A DNA stretch of 64,000 nucleotides from Bog-756 sp963813525 (GCA_963813525.1 CAWEZI010000003.1:248001-312000); one strand, 5' to 3'; positions 25,767 through 34,824 are shown, counted from the stretch's first letter. Notes: a model not told the origin generated them from the sequence alone. Numbers and translations: made by a program.

Positions 25767-26075
25767 CTACGTCTCTCCTCAAGCTTGACTCGGTCGGCCC
25801 GACATAGGCCGTCCCTCCCATTAACCGACATGTGTCAATTGGTAGACGCAGTCTTACCCCTGCCCAGTTCGATGCAACCCTCCAACCAAAGCCGAAACCT
25901 AGGGGATGCACCCATCGAATGCAACCTGTTTGACACAATTTCAAAGGGAAATGTGCAGGTGCCCCCGGTACTGCCGGTCTGGCCGGACCGGTCACGACGG
26001 AACATTTGTTTTTGAGCCGCTACCGGCCGGTGGGGGCAAGACCGAGGAAATCGACCCCGGATCTACAGTTGTGGA
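25767..26075. promoter_or_regulatory. Divergent regulatory region with a near-repeat
   Basis: No gene is seen. On the plus strand CCCAGTTCGATGCAACC (25863-25879) and CCCATCGAATGCAACC (25911-25926) are near-copies about 48 bp apart, and TACAGT (26064-26069) is the -10 for the dioxygenase gene. The repeats may be binding sites for a regulator of the secreted-protein gene. Confidence 0.35.
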
Positions 26076-26909
26076 GTGGTCGACAAAATGCCAAAAACAA
26101 AGGGATCCGGCCGCCCCGGTGGGGACGAGGCCGAGGCGGCCTATCCGGTGGGAATCTTCCGGCCCGGTGACGTCGATCAATTGGTGGCCTTCTTCTCCGA
26201 CCAGGGCTACGCCACCCTGCGGGGTGCCATCGATCCCCACCTTCTTCGGGAGGCCGAGGTTGAGCTGGTCCGTTCCCAGCACCAGCTGGCCGAAGGGCGG
26301 CTGGACCCCCGGCACGGCACGGTGGTCCTCGACGACCCCGATGCCACCGTCGACGGCCGGCCGTTCGCCCACTACGTCTGCTTCGCCACCAGGGCGTCAC
26401 CCACCGCCGACGCCCTGGTCCATCTCCCGGTACTGGTCGAGGTGGCCCGACGCCTGCTCGGCACCGATGCCTGGTTGCTCGATTACGAGCAGTTCGGCGT
26501 GGTCTACCAGGACGCCCGACCCGGTCCGACGTCGGGGTACAACCGGATCGGGTGGCACACCGACCACCAGTCCGGTCCCCATCTGGACATCTGGCCCGGA
26601 GCGGCCTTCACCATCCACTTCGATCCGACCTCCCCGGCCAACGGCTTTCTGCGGGTACTGCCCGGCAGCCATCGTTCGGGCACCGAAGGGATCCCGCCGG
26701 GGTTCGAAGGCGTCCCCGGCGAGATCGGCCTCTACCAGGAGAGGGGCGACGTCTTGTTCCACCACGCCCACCTCTGGCACGCTGCCGCCAGGGCCACCGC
26801 TGATGACAGGTTGTCCATCCGTCGACACCTGCGAGGCAGTTGGCACGGAGGCGCCAAACTAGAGGTGGGCCACGGTACCGGTGACTTCGTGAAGAACGCC
26901 CTCCGTTGA
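26076..26909 (+). CDS. Phytanoyl-CoA dioxygenase (PhyH) family protein
   Basis: A 277-residue Fe(II)/2-oxoglutarate oxygenase. The metal facial triad is visible: His161 and Asp163 in IGWHTDHQSG and His235 in HHAHLWHAA, with a following Arg region (SIRRHLRG) suited to 2-oxoglutarate. GTG 26076 is the start, with TACAGT ending 6 nt before it (leaderless). The substrate cannot be told from sequence. The haloalkane dehalogenase gene follows after about 100 bp on the same strand, possibly as part of a catabolic pair. Confidence 0.85.
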   Translation: MVDKMPKTKGSGRPGGDEAEAAYPVGIFRPGDVDQLVAFFSDQGYATLRGAIDPHLLREAEVELVRSQHQLAEGRLDPRHGTVVLDDPDATVDGRPFAHYVCFATRASPTADALVHLPVLVEVARRLLGTDAWLLDYEQFGVVYQDARPGPTSGYNRIGWHTDHQSGPHLDIWPGAAFTIHFDPTSPANGFLRVLPGSHRSGTEGIPPGFEGVPGEIGLYQERGDVLFHHAHLWHAAARATADDRLSIRRHLRGSWHGGAKLEVGHGTGDFVKNALR

Positions 26910-27011
26910 GCGTCGGGCCGAAGGCGGCGTCGGGCGCTGTTAGCGTCACGTCGGGCCGCACCCGCCTCCGGGCTGGACCCCGTTCCCGTCGACAAGAGGA
27001 GAGGTGACCCG

Positions 27012-27920
27012 ATGGAGGTCCTCCGCACGCCCGACCACCGCTTCGACGACCTGCCCGGCTTTGCCTTCGCCCCCCACTACGCCGACATCCCCGATCAGGA
27101 CGACGGGGTTCTCCGGGTCCACTACCTGGAGGAAGGTCCGTCCACAGCCGAGTGCGTTCTGCTCATGCACGGCGAGCCCTCGTGGTCCTACCTCTACCGT
27201 CACATGATTCCCGTTCTGGTCGGCGCCGGACTGCGGGTGGTGGCTCCCGATCTGGTCGGGTTCGGCCGATCGGACAAACCGACGCCGCGCACCGAGTACT
27301 CCTACGCCCGCCATGTCGAATGGATGCGCTCGCTCCTCTTCGATGTCCTCGACCTGGACGGGGTCACGCTGGTGGGCCAGGACTGGGGTGGCCTCATCGG
27401 CCTTCGCCTGGTGGCCGAACATCCTGAGCGCTTCGCCCGGGTGGCGACGGCCAACACCTCCCTCCCGACGGGAAGCGGGGAGCCCAGTCCCGCCTTTCTG
27501 AGCTGGCTCAAATTCTCCCAGGAGGTCGACTCGTTCCCCGCCGGCGCCATCGTCAACGCCGGATGCGTCACCGACCTCGCTCCCGAGGTCATCGCCGCTT
27601 ACGACGCGCCCTTCCCCGATCAGAGCTTCACCGAGGGGGCGCGCCAGTTCCCCACCCTGGTGCCCATCACACCCGACGACCCGGCATCGGCGGCCAACCG
27701 GGCGGCGTGGGAGGTCCTGGCCCAGTGGGCCAAGCCGTTCCTGACCGCCTTCAGCGACGGAGACCCGATCACCGCCGGGTCGGACCGCCTCCTCCAGGAG
27801 CGCATACCCGGGGCACGGGACCAGCCGCACGTGACCATCGCCGGCGGCGGCCATTTCCTGCAGGAGGACAAGGGCCCCGAACTGGCCCGGGTGGTCGCCG
27901 CTTTCGTAGCCACGACCTGA
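27012..27920 (+). CDS. Haloalkane dehalogenase
   Basis: A 302-residue alpha/beta hydrolase. Nucleophile Asp124 with Trp125 in LVGQDWGGLIG, the halide-site HGEPSWSYLYR, the acid region AFSDGDPIT (Asp249/251) and catalytic His281 in GGGHFLQED match haloalkane dehalogenases (EC 3.8.1.5) rather than epoxide hydrolases or esterases. GAGGAGAGG precedes the ATG. No halogenated-compound pathway genes other than the neighbouring dioxygenase are evident, so the natural substrate is open. Confidence 0.88.
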   Translation: MEVLRTPDHRFDDLPGFAFAPHYADIPDQDDGVLRVHYLEEGPSTAECVLLMHGEPSWSYLYRHMIPVLVGAGLRVVAPDLVGFGRSDKPTPRTEYSYARHVEWMRSLLFDVLDLDGVTLVGQDWGGLIGLRLVAEHPERFARVATANTSLPTGSGEPSPAFLSWLKFSQEVDSFPAGAIVNAGCVTDLAPEVIAAYDAPFPDQSFTEGARQFPTLVPITPDDPASAANRAAWEVLAQWAKPFLTAFSDGDPITAGSDRLLQERIPGARDQPHVTIAGGGHFLQEDKGPELARVVAAFVATT

Positions 27921-27933
27921 GGTTCGGTACCGT

Positions 27934-29829
27934 TCAGGCCCCCGAACTGGCCAGCCAGGCCAAGGCCAGGGGCGAGGCCGCGGTCAGATCGATGGCCGGC
28001 TCGTCGGTCGAATAGGACTGGACGTTGTCCTTGTACACGGCGCCGTGGCCGTTGAAGGCGTCGTAGGGGTCCCCACCGCCGGGAGGACAGGTGACCATGC
28101 CGGACACCAGACCCTTGGTGGCGTGAGCGGTCGGCCCCTCCACCGCCGCCCCGGCCAGGATGGGCGCCGTTCCGTTGGTCGAACCCATCAGGTTGGCCAC
28201 CTGGTGTTGCATGCAGTCGGGAAAGGTGGTCCCGTCACCCACCACGAAGGACACCCCCCACGGATTGACGCCCAGCACGTTGTCGGCCCATCCCTGTGCC
28301 TGGGCGGCGAAGGTGGTCGTCCCGGTGAGGGCGTCGTACTCACTGGCCATGACCGACAGACCGAAGCCGTGGGAGACCGTGTCGGACGAGCCCCACCGGT
28401 AGCCGAAGGCGAACGGGTACTTCTTCGCCACCTTCATGGCTTGATCCAGCTGGGTCTTCAACTGGTTCTCGAGGTCGGTCGGCGTGACCGCCAGCCCGGT
28501 GGCCCCGGTCTGGGTGATCAACCGGGCCAGCTCGTAATGGGCCAGGCCCCCGACGTCGTAGAGGTTGAGGGAGTCCTGGTCGGGCGAGGCCATATAGGCG
28601 GCGGCCCAGTCGGCCGCCTGGTCCAAGTAGGTCTGCTGTCGGGAGCCGGGGCCGACGGCGGCGGCCAGCTCGGTGGCCCCTAATTCCATGTCGTCGCGCC
28701 ACTGGGTCTCGGGGTAGAAGTCGTAAGGGGCGGTGGTCAGCAGGTTGCCGGTGGGATGGGTGTCGGCCAGTGCGTAGACGTCCTCCCCGTCTTGGAGACA
28801 GGTGCTGGCGAAGGTCGGATCGGACGAGGCGAACAGTTGAGCGCAGAGGCCGAAGTCGGCGGCCAGACGACCGGCCAGGTTGGGGCTTATCGGCGAGCCC
28901 GGGGGGCCTGCTTCGAACACCGGTCGGTTGCGTATGTAGCGGTCGGCCGGGTTGGTGCCCCCGTAGGTGTCATCGGCCTGGGGTAGCCGCCAGATGTCGT
29001 GGTCGCCGACCGTCGTGGCGTTCCCCTCGCCGATGCCCACCTGGTAGTAGAGGGTCTTGGTCGAGTCATTCCACATCTTCTCGAGCCACTGGATGCCGAA
29101 CATGGCTTCGGCCGAAAAATCGGCGTCGGGAGAGGCGGTTCCCATCGAGGCCGGAAAGGAGCGGGCCCCGACCTCCATGAGGGCGACGGCGTAGGAGGTC
29201 GTCTCCACGAACTTGAGGTAGTCGCCGGCGTCCCACCACCCCCCCGACGCGTCCATGGTGACGCCGAGGGGCGTCAGATCGCCGGAGAATTGACCCTGGC
29301 TGTTCATTTTGGGAGTGGCGTAGGTCATGGCGTCCTCGTCGTTGAGGTGAGCCGGCGCTGTTCGCAAGGCCGAGGGGATGTAATCGGGGCCGTCACGTTC
29401 GTTCTGGTAGAAGGAAAGGCTGTTGGCCAGCGCCTGGCTGAACAAGGTGGCGGAGGGACCGATGGGGAAGGGTGGCGAGGCGACGGAGGGCGAGGCCTCC
29501 ACCACGACGGTGTCGGTGCCGGTGGCCGCCACCGGTGAGAAGGTGAGCGGGTACACGTAGCGGTAGGCGCCATTCCACTTCCCGCTGTTCTTGCCCACGG
29601 TGCCGCTGAAGATGTCGGCTCCGGACGAGTCGACCACCTCGAAGGTGGCACCACTCATGGCCGAAGGGGACATCAGGTAGGCCACCTTGGGCCCGGTCGT
29701 CGGATAGCCGAGCTGGTCCACACGGACCAGGGGGTGAGCCGGGGAGGCAGCGGCCGGGCCCGTCGAAAGGGGAACGATGACCGCCATGACCAGCGCTGCG
29801 ACGACGGCTGCGATGGCGCCCCGGACCAC
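27934..29829 (-). CDS. Secreted glycoside hydrolase family 9 (endoglucanase type)
   Basis: A 631-residue protein. A signal peptide (1-29) is followed by a CelD-type Ig-like N-domain (VRVDQLGYPTTGPKVAYL) and an (alpha/alpha)6 GH9 catalytic domain. The catalytic Asp lies in GGWWDAGDYLKF, and the proton donor Glu is in YSTDEPAIDLTAASPLALAWLA. VNPWGVSFVVG and HQVANLMGS match the C-terminal active-site strand. GTG start with TAATCT 6 nt upstream (leaderless). Likely substrate is beta-1,4-glucan. No cellulose-binding module is seen. Confidence 0.88.
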   Translation of the reverse strand: MVRGAIAAVVAALVMAVIVPLSTGPAAASPAHPLVRVDQLGYPTTGPKVAYLMSPSAMSGATFEVVDSSGADIFSGTVGKNSGKWNGAYRYVYPLTFSPVAATGTDTVVVEASPSVASPPFPIGPSATLFSQALANSLSFYQNERDGPDYIPSALRTAPAHLNDEDAMTYATPKMNSQGQFSGDLTPLGVTMDASGGWWDAGDYLKFVETTSYAVALMEVGARSFPASMGTASPDADFSAEAMFGIQWLEKMWNDSTKTLYYQVGIGEGNATTVGDHDIWRLPQADDTYGGTNPADRYIRNRPVFEAGPPGSPISPNLAGRLAADFGLCAQLFASSDPTFASTCLQDGEDVYALADTHPTGNLLTTAPYDFYPETQWRDDMELGATELAAAVGPGSRQQTYLDQAADWAAAYMASPDQDSLNLYDVGGLAHYELARLITQTGATGLAVTPTDLENQLKTQLDQAMKVAKKYPFAFGYRWGSSDTVSHGFGLSVMASEYDALTGTTTFAAQAQGWADNVLGVNPWGVSFVVGDGTTFPDCMQHQVANLMGSTNGTAPILAGAAVEGPTAHATKGLVSGMVTCPPGGGDPYDAFNGHGAVYKDNVQSYSTDEPAIDLTAASPLALAWLASSGA

Positions 29830-29835
29830 CAGGGC

Positions 29836-29858
29836 AGATTACCCCGGACAGCTATCGT
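29836..29858. promoter_or_regulatory. Back-to-back leaderless promoters
   Basis: TAATCT on the minus strand (29836-29841) serves the GH9 gene and TATCGT on the plus strand (29853-29858) serves the DUF1543 gene. Only 36 bp separate the two start codons. Confidence 0.5.
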
Positions 29859-29865
29859 GGCCGGC

Positions 29866-30111
29866 ATGCACCTGTACGCCGCCTTTTTGGGTGGACCGAT
29901 GTCCGAGGGCCGGATGGGCGAAGGACACGAAGTCGTGATGGTGGTGGCCGAGGACCTGAGCGAGGCCAAGGCGCGGGCCCGGGCCAAATGGTCGGGCACC
30001 GGTAAGGGCCATGTCGATGCTCTGCAACGCATCGACAGGGTGGACGGTTTCGAGATCGGGCTGCACCCGAAGGGCGAGGGGGACCACACCGCTCTCGACA
30101 GCTACAACTGA
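29866..30111 (+). CDS. DUF1543 family small protein
   Basis: An 81-residue protein. LYAAFLGGPMSEGRMGEGHEVVMVVAEDLSEAKARARAKW then HVDA and VDGFEI match the DUF1543 pattern. ATG 29866 follows TATCGT by 7 nt. Function unknown. It lies 2 bp before the next DUF gene and is probably co-transcribed with it. Confidence 0.8.
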   Translation: MHLYAAFLGGPMSEGRMGEGHEVVMVVAEDLSEAKARARAKWSGTGKGHVDALQRIDRVDGFEIGLHPKGEGDHTALDSYN

Positions 30112-30113
30112 CC

Positions 30114-30521
30114 GTGACTGATCTGACCGTGACCGATCGCAACGTGCTCGGCGGCCCGCTCGAGCCGTGCGGCACAGATCCGCTGACCGGCTTCTACCGC
30201 GACGGCTGCTGCACCAGCGGTCCCGAGGACGTGGGCAGCCACACCATCTGCGCGGTGGTCACCCCCGAGTTCCTCGAACACCAGAGATCCATCGGCAACG
30301 ACCTGGTGACACCGATGCCTCAGCACCACTTTCCGGGCCTGGTGCCCGGGGACCGCTGGTGCGTGACCGCCATCAACTGGCTACGGGCCCACTATGACGG
30401 AGCTGCCGCCTATGTCGTGCTGGCCTCGACCCACGAGCGGGCTCTCGAAGTCGTGCCTCTGGCCGCGCTGGAGGAACATGCGGTGGACGTGCCCACCGGG
30501 CCCGGCGATCTCGACGGGTGA
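30114..30521 (+). CDS. DUF2237 family protein
   Basis: A 135-residue protein with the DUF2237 layout: NVLGGPLEPCGTDPLTGFYRDGCC, HTICAVVTPEFLEHQRSIGNDLVTP and GDRWCVTAINWLRAH. Conserved Cys residues (three in the first 35 residues) hint at metal or redox function, but the family is uncharacterised. The GTG start at 30114 sits 2 bp after the DUF1543 stop. Confidence 0.85.
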   Translation: MTDLTVTDRNVLGGPLEPCGTDPLTGFYRDGCCTSGPEDVGSHTICAVVTPEFLEHQRSIGNDLVTPMPQHHFPGLVPGDRWCVTAINWLRAHYDGAAAYVVLASTHERALEVVPLAALEEHAVDVPTGPGDLDG

Positions 30522-30528
30522 ACCATCC

Positions 30529-31107
30529 TCAGCGCTTGCGCACGGCCTTCTTGAGAACGGCGCCGTAGGCGTCGAGTCCCTCTCGATAGAGCCGGGACTC
30601 GGGTCCACTGGCGATCCCGACCCGCTCGGGGATGATCCCCCAGATGGGAACCTTGGCGTCCGACCACCAGGCGATGGCCTCGGCCAGATCGTTGGTACCG
30701 AGGCGAGCAGCGCAGATCACCAGCCCGTGAGGGGTACGGCCACCGATCATCTCCAGCGTGGCCAGCACCCGCGAGTACTCGACTCCACCGGCCCGGGTCG
30801 GTACGACAACGGCGTCGGCCCGGTCGATGGCCGCACGCACGATGCGCTCGTCACCCGGCGGCGTGTCCACCACGGCCAGGCCCTCCCCTCCGGCCAGGGC
30901 CTTGGAAACCGTCCGCTCGGAAGGCGCCTCGACCAGCTCGACGCCCTCAACCGGTCGCTCCTCGAGCCATTCGGCCGACGATGCCTGACGGTCGGCGTCG
31001 ACCAGGATGACCGGGTCCCAGCCGCGCTCGGCGGCGGCGGCGGCCAGGTAGACAGAGGTGGTTGTCTTGCCCACTCCGCCTTTGACGTTGCTGACGACGA
31101 TGTTCAT
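30529..31107 (-). CDS. ParA/MinD-type ATPase, orphan
   Basis: A 192-residue deviant-Walker ATPase. KGGVGKTTTS at residues 9-18 holds the signature Lys, DADRQASSAEWLEE and VVDTPPGD follow, as in short ParA proteins of plasmid or orphan type. GGGGGAACG precedes the ATG. No parB or centromere-like array accompanies it, so it is more likely an orphan positioning ATPase than a chromosome-segregation gene. Its 5' leader carries the GACAGA repeat tract. Confidence 0.85.
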   Translation of the reverse strand: MNIVVSNVKGGVGKTTTSVYLAAAAAERGWDPVILVDADRQASSAEWLEERPVEGVELVEAPSERTVSKALAGGEGLAVVDTPPGDERIVRAAIDRADAVVVPTRAGGVEYSRVLATLEMIGGRTPHGLVICAARLGTNDLAEAIAWWSDAKVPIWGIIPERVGIASGPESRLYREGLDAYGAVLKKAVRKR

Positions 31108-31160
31108 CGTTCCCCCTGCGTGGGCATCGCCCGACTCCGTTGGTGCATTGTCTGTTCCCT

Positions 31161-31250
31161 CTGTGCTGTCTGTGTCGCTGTCGCGTCGCTGTCTGTGTCT
31201 CTGTCTCTGTCGCTTCGCTGTCTGTGTCTCTGTCTCTGTCTGTGTCTGCG
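31161..31250. repeat. Low-complexity CTGTGT/CTGTCT tandem repeat upstream of parA
   Basis: A pyrimidine/GT-rich tract with a perfect 24-base unit at 31187-31210 and 31216-31239. On the minus strand it would give a purine-rich, poorly structured leader 55-145 bp before the ParA ATG. The rest of the 335-bp gap (31108-31442) shows no gene. Confidence 0.7.
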
Positions 31251-31442
31251 TCAGGCCACGCCCGTGCAGGCCATCCTCGGCCGGACCCGGCTGACGTTAG
31301 CCGAAGTTAGACGGACGCTGACCAGGTAAAACAGAGCCCCGAACTGCGCCTGACCCCCGACCCCTCGGCTCCGGGCGCTGGCCGCCCGATCCCGACCGAC
31401 CGGATTGACACTCCGGTCCGCTTACCGCCACCATCGCTGGTC

Positions 31443-32345
31443 GTGACGGCCGACTTCCTCTCGACGACCACGGTCACCCCCGTGGCCTCGCAGCTCTACC
31501 AAGCGGTCATCGACGACTCATGGAACCTGCGCCCCCTCCCCCAGGGCGGGCTGGTGACAGCCATCGCCCTTCGAGCCATGGCCGAGGTGCTGGGCGACAG
31601 CGCCCAGGCCCTCCGGGTGTGCCACACCTCGTTCGTGGCCCAGGTGGCCAGCGGTCCGGTGGCCGTCGAAGTCGACGTCCTGCGACGGGGACGCACCGTG
31701 TCCCACCTTCGGGCCGAGGTCCGCAACCCCGGCGCTCCCCGCGGCCACCTGACCACCGGGATCTTCGGCTCCCCCCGACCCGGTTTCGACTTCACCGACC
31801 TGCAACCGCCCTCTGACATCCCTTCCCCCGACTCCTGCCGCTCCTTCCGCGATCCTCCGCCACCGGGGGTGACACCCTTCGAGCCGATCCCGTTTTGGGA
31901 CAGGCATGTCGAAGGGAGGAACGTGGTCGGTCATGGCTGGTGGGAGGAGTACGAGCCCGACCGGGCCGAAAACGCCCTCTGGTACAGGTTCGATGAGCCC
32001 CCGTTCCTCGACGACGGGACGGTGGACCCTCTGGCCTTGGTCGTCCTGGCCGACACCATGCCGGGGGCAGTGGCCGAAAAGGTGGGACGCCGGGACCGGA
32101 GCTGGTTCGCTCCGAGCGTCGACCTGACCGTGCACATCCTCGACCACTGCCGGTCGCCGTGGATCCTGGCTCACAACCGGGCCCGCTACGCCGGTGACGG
32201 TTACGCCTCCGCCGACATGGCCCTATGGGATTTGGGGCCTCGGGGAAGGGACGAGCCACGCTTGGTGGTCTATGCCACCCAGCTCTTCCTCTTCACCTTC
32301 GCCGACGGGCCGCCGGCCGGACCGACGAGTGACGTCGATCCCTGA
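31443..32345 (+). CDS. Acyl-CoA thioesterase family protein
   Basis: A 300-residue double-hotdog protein. The N-terminal half has the hydrophobic helix motif LPQGGLVTAIALRAMAEVLGD and FVAQVASGPVAVEVDVLRRGRTVSHLRAEVRN; the second half has APSVDLTVHILDHCRSPWILAHNRARYAGDGYASADMALWDLGPR. This is typical of TesB-like or fatty-acid-degradation thioesterases. GTG start at 31443. It hydrolyses acyl-CoAs; the substrate range is not predictable. Confidence 0.8.
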   Translation: MTADFLSTTTVTPVASQLYQAVIDDSWNLRPLPQGGLVTAIALRAMAEVLGDSAQALRVCHTSFVAQVASGPVAVEVDVLRRGRTVSHLRAEVRNPGAPRGHLTTGIFGSPRPGFDFTDLQPPSDIPSPDSCRSFRDPPPPGVTPFEPIPFWDRHVEGRNVVGHGWWEEYEPDRAENALWYRFDEPPFLDDGTVDPLALVVLADTMPGAVAEKVGRRDRSWFAPSVDLTVHILDHCRSPWILAHNRARYAGDGYASADMALWDLGPRGRDEPRLVVYATQLFLFTFADGPPAGPTSDVDP

Positions 32346-32462
32346 CCAGCCGAAGCCGATCCCGTCGCCGATCGCTAAGCTCCGCCGGTCGTCCTCGCCG
32401 GAGCAGCCGCTTCGGGCACCGGGGAACGAGCCGGGGAAGAACGAGGAGAGAGGGGAGGAACG

Positions 32463-32864
32463 ATGGCCGTCACCGGGTTGGCCAACCTGGCCATCAAGGT
32501 CGAGGACCTCGACGCCGCGTGCCGCTTCTACGAGGCCGCCGGGGCCGAGGTCAAGGACCGCATGCAGTGGCGTAACGGCGAGCGGGCCGACGTCTACCTC
32601 GGTCCGGTGATGATCACCCTGTTCACCCGGGCCATCTACGAGGACGAGGTGGCGCTGCCCCGCGAGGGATTCCTCCACCCGGCCCTGTTCACCGACGACC
32701 TCGACGCCCAGCTGGAGGGCCACACGGTGGTGTGGGGGCCAGAGGTGGTCGAGGGGACCTTCGGGCGGCGACGCATCGCCTTCGTCGACGCCCCCGGGGG
32801 GATACGCCTCGAGTTCATGGAGCAGCTGGACCCGCCACTCGCCGCCCCCAACGGCGTCGGGTGA
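32463..32864 (+). CDS. VOC (glyoxalase/bleomycin-resistance) family protein
   Basis: A 133-residue two-module VOC fold: NLAIKVEDLDAACRFYEAAGAEV begins module one and ALFTDDLDAQLEGH with RRRIAFVDAPGGIRLEFME module two. The final Glu (EFME) and an early His-poor first strand leave metal binding uncertain. A GAGGGGAGGAA Shine-Dalgarno precedes the ATG. Function unknown. Confidence 0.8.
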   Translation: MAVTGLANLAIKVEDLDAACRFYEAAGAEVKDRMQWRNGERADVYLGPVMITLFTRAIYEDEVALPREGFLHPALFTDDLDAQLEGHTVVWGPEVVEGTFGRRRIAFVDAPGGIRLEFMEQLDPPLAAPNGVG

Positions 32865-32870
32865 CGCCGT
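32851..32870 (+). terminator. Hairpin overlapping the VOC gene stop
   Basis: ACGGCGTC and GACGCCGT form an 8-bp stem with a GGGT loop that spans the stop codon, between convergent genes. No U-tract. Confidence 0.45.
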
Positions 32871-32891
32871 GGTGATCGTGTACCGGAAGGA

Positions 32892-34007
32892 CTAGCCGAG
32901 GTCGGCGCAGTCCACCGGCACACCGCCGGCCGCGGCCGAACGATAGGCCGCCTCGACCAGGACGTGGGCGGCGAGAGCGTCCCCGAAGCCGGGTTGGCCG
33001 GGCGTCCCCCCTCGTACGGCGTGGACGAAGGCCCGATCACCCACGTACTGGTAGAAGATGAAATCCCGTCGACTGATGCCGGCCCCGGCGAAAGCGGCAT
33101 GGCGCAGGGCAGCCAGGTCGACGGTCTCGTCGGCCACCCCCGGCCGATGGACGATCACCGCCTCCTCGTCGGCCCCGACAATGAAGTCGCCGGTCAACTC
33201 GATGGTGGCCTGCTCCAGGAATACCTCGAGTCTGCGCTCCTCGCGCCCTTCGACCCCGTTGAACACGGTGGTGATGGTGCCGATGACCCCGTTCCCGTGC
33301 TGGACGTGGCCGGCGGCGATGTCCTCGACGCCGAACCCGAACAGTGAGGCGGTGCGGGCGGACACCGAAGTCACCGGTCCGAACATCCACACCAACAGGT
33401 CGCAGGCATGAATGGAGTGCTCCAGGAGGGGGCCGCCACCGGACTGGGCCGGATCCGAACGCCAGGACGAGTGGCCGGGGACCACGGACCCGGTCGGCCA
33501 GAACTGGTCCTCCCGGAGCATGTATCCGAGTGGGGCACCAAAAGTCCCCTCGGCGATCACCTCACGCAGCCAGGAGTACAACGGGTTGAAACGGGACTGG
33601 AACCCGACCTGGGCCACCACTCCCGACGCCGCCACGGCGTCGACCAGAGACACCACCTCGTCGAACGAAGACGCCAGCGGCTTCTCGCACATGATGGCCT
33701 TGCCCGCGGCCAGGGCGGCCCGGATCGCCCCGCCGTGCGAGGCGGTGGGTCCGGCCACCAGTACGGCCTCGACATCGGGGTGGGAGGCCACCTCGTCGGG
33801 TGCGCCGGTCAGAGTCTCGAAAGCACAATTGCGTTGGGCCGCCTCCCGTGACGGCGCCGACGGGTCGCCGGCGATGACCGCCCTGATCTCCCCCTCGGCC
33901 GCCAACTTGGCCAGTCCGTCGGCATGGATCTGGCCGTTCGATCCGCATCCGATCAGGCCTATGCCGACGGGGTGGGGCAGCTGTTGTTCCTGGGCGGCCC
34001 GCGTCAC
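32892..34007 (-). CDS. Gfo/Idh/MocA family oxidoreductase
   Basis: A 371-residue NAD(P)-dependent sugar/inositol-type dehydrogenase. Rossmann motif GLIGCGSNGQIHADGL at about residue 16, then the diagnostic EKPLASS (Lys in the active site) and the C-terminal alpha/beta domain with GGPLLEHSIHACDLLVWMFGP, where His is the catalytic partner of the family. GTG start with TACGGT 6 nt upstream (leaderless). No sugar operon is next to it. Confidence 0.88.
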   Translation of the reverse strand: MTRAAQEQQLPHPVGIGLIGCGSNGQIHADGLAKLAAEGEIRAVIAGDPSAPSREAAQRNCAFETLTGAPDEVASHPDVEAVLVAGPTASHGGAIRAALAAGKAIMCEKPLASSFDEVVSLVDAVAASGVVAQVGFQSRFNPLYSWLREVIAEGTFGAPLGYMLREDQFWPTGSVVPGHSSWRSDPAQSGGGPLLEHSIHACDLLVWMFGPVTSVSARTASLFGFGVEDIAAGHVQHGNGVIGTITTVFNGVEGREERRLEVFLEQATIELTGDFIVGADEEAVIVHRPGVADETVDLAALRHAAFAGAGISRRDFIFYQYVGDRAFVHAVRGGTPGQPGFGDALAAHVLVEAAYRSAAAGGVPVDCADLG

Positions 34008-34101
34008 GCCGGCACCGTACCCGACCCAGGTGAGGAGTGTCCGGCCTCTCTACGATCTGACCGAGTAGCGCATAGGTGGCCGGTCCGTCCCCGGACCTGA
34101 A

Positions 34102-34734
34102 CTACTCGTCGTCGGGTCCGGGGTGGACCATCGACAGGCCACTGCGGGGGGCGATGATGTCGTCGATGAGCCCGTAGGCGATGGCGTCCTCGGGCGTCAT
34201 GAAGAAATCGCGGTCGATGTCGGTGGCCACCTGCTCGACGGTCTTGCCGCTGTGGTGGGCGATGATCTCCGCCATCCGCCGGGTGAGGGACAGGACCTCG
34301 CGCAGCTGGATCTCCATGTCGCTCGGGGCACCGCGGGTTCCAGCGCTTCCCTGATGGATCATGATGCGGGCATTGGGGAGAGCGAGACGCTTGCCCGGGC
34401 TACCTCCGCACAGCACCATGGCTGCCGCCGACATTCCCATCCCCACGCAGATGGTGGAGACGTCGGGGCGCACATGCTGGATGACGTCGTAGATGGCCAT
34501 GCCGGCGTAGGCCATCCCGCCCGGCGAATTGATGTAGAGGGAGATGTCCTTTTCCGGATCCTGGGCCTCGAGGTAGAGCATCTGGGAGATGATCAGGTTG
34601 GCTACCTGGTCGTCGACCTCCTGGCCCAGGAAGACGATTCGCTCACGCAAGAGGAGCGAGAAGATGTCGAAGGCGCGCTCACCCCGGCTCGACTCCTCCA
34701 ACACCGTCGGAATCAAGGTCTGGCTGACGGACAT
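34102..34734 (-). CDS. clpP: ATP-dependent Clp protease proteolytic subunit ClpP
   Basis: A 210-residue serine peptidase. The catalytic triad is Ser102 in CVGMGMSAAAM, His127 in IMIHQG and Asp176 in DRDFFM. The handle region INSPGGMAYAGMAIYD and the N-terminal TLIPTVLEESSRGERAFDIFS loop are typical. GGGGAGG precedes the ATG. It is divergent from an XRE regulator coupled to a catalytically dead ClpP homologue, with a small palindrome in between, which suggests regulatory linkage. Confidence 0.94.
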   Translation of the reverse strand: MSVSQTLIPTVLEESSRGERAFDIFSLLLRERIVFLGQEVDDQVANLIISQMLYLEAQDPEKDISLYINSPGGMAYAGMAIYDVIQHVRPDVSTICVGMGMSAAAMVLCGGSPGKRLALPNARIMIHQGSAGTRGAPSDMEIQLREVLSLTRRMAEIIAHHSGKTVEQVATDIDRDFFMTPEDAIAYGLIDDIIAPRSGLSMVHPGPDDE

Positions 34735-34806
34735 CCTGTACCTCCCCGTGCGACGTGATCCGATTGGACCTGATCGGCCGCCCTCCGGCCGTCAACTCGA
34801 CCATGA

Positions 34807-34824
34807 TATCTCAATAACGAGATA
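34807..34824. promoter_or_regulatory. Palindrome between clpP and the XRE gene
   Basis: TATCTC and GAGATA form a perfect 6-bp inverted repeat with a 6-nt spacer in a short AT-rich island. It lies between the clpP start and the XRE gene start and is a candidate operator for the XRE protein. Confidence 0.5.

Noticed and set aside
25832..25895. tRNA-like words (ATTGGTAGACGCAG, GTTCGATGC, CCAACCA) in the gap before the dioxygenase gene
   Set aside because: No 7-bp acceptor stem and no anticodon arm form, and the segment is too short; it does not fold as a tRNA.
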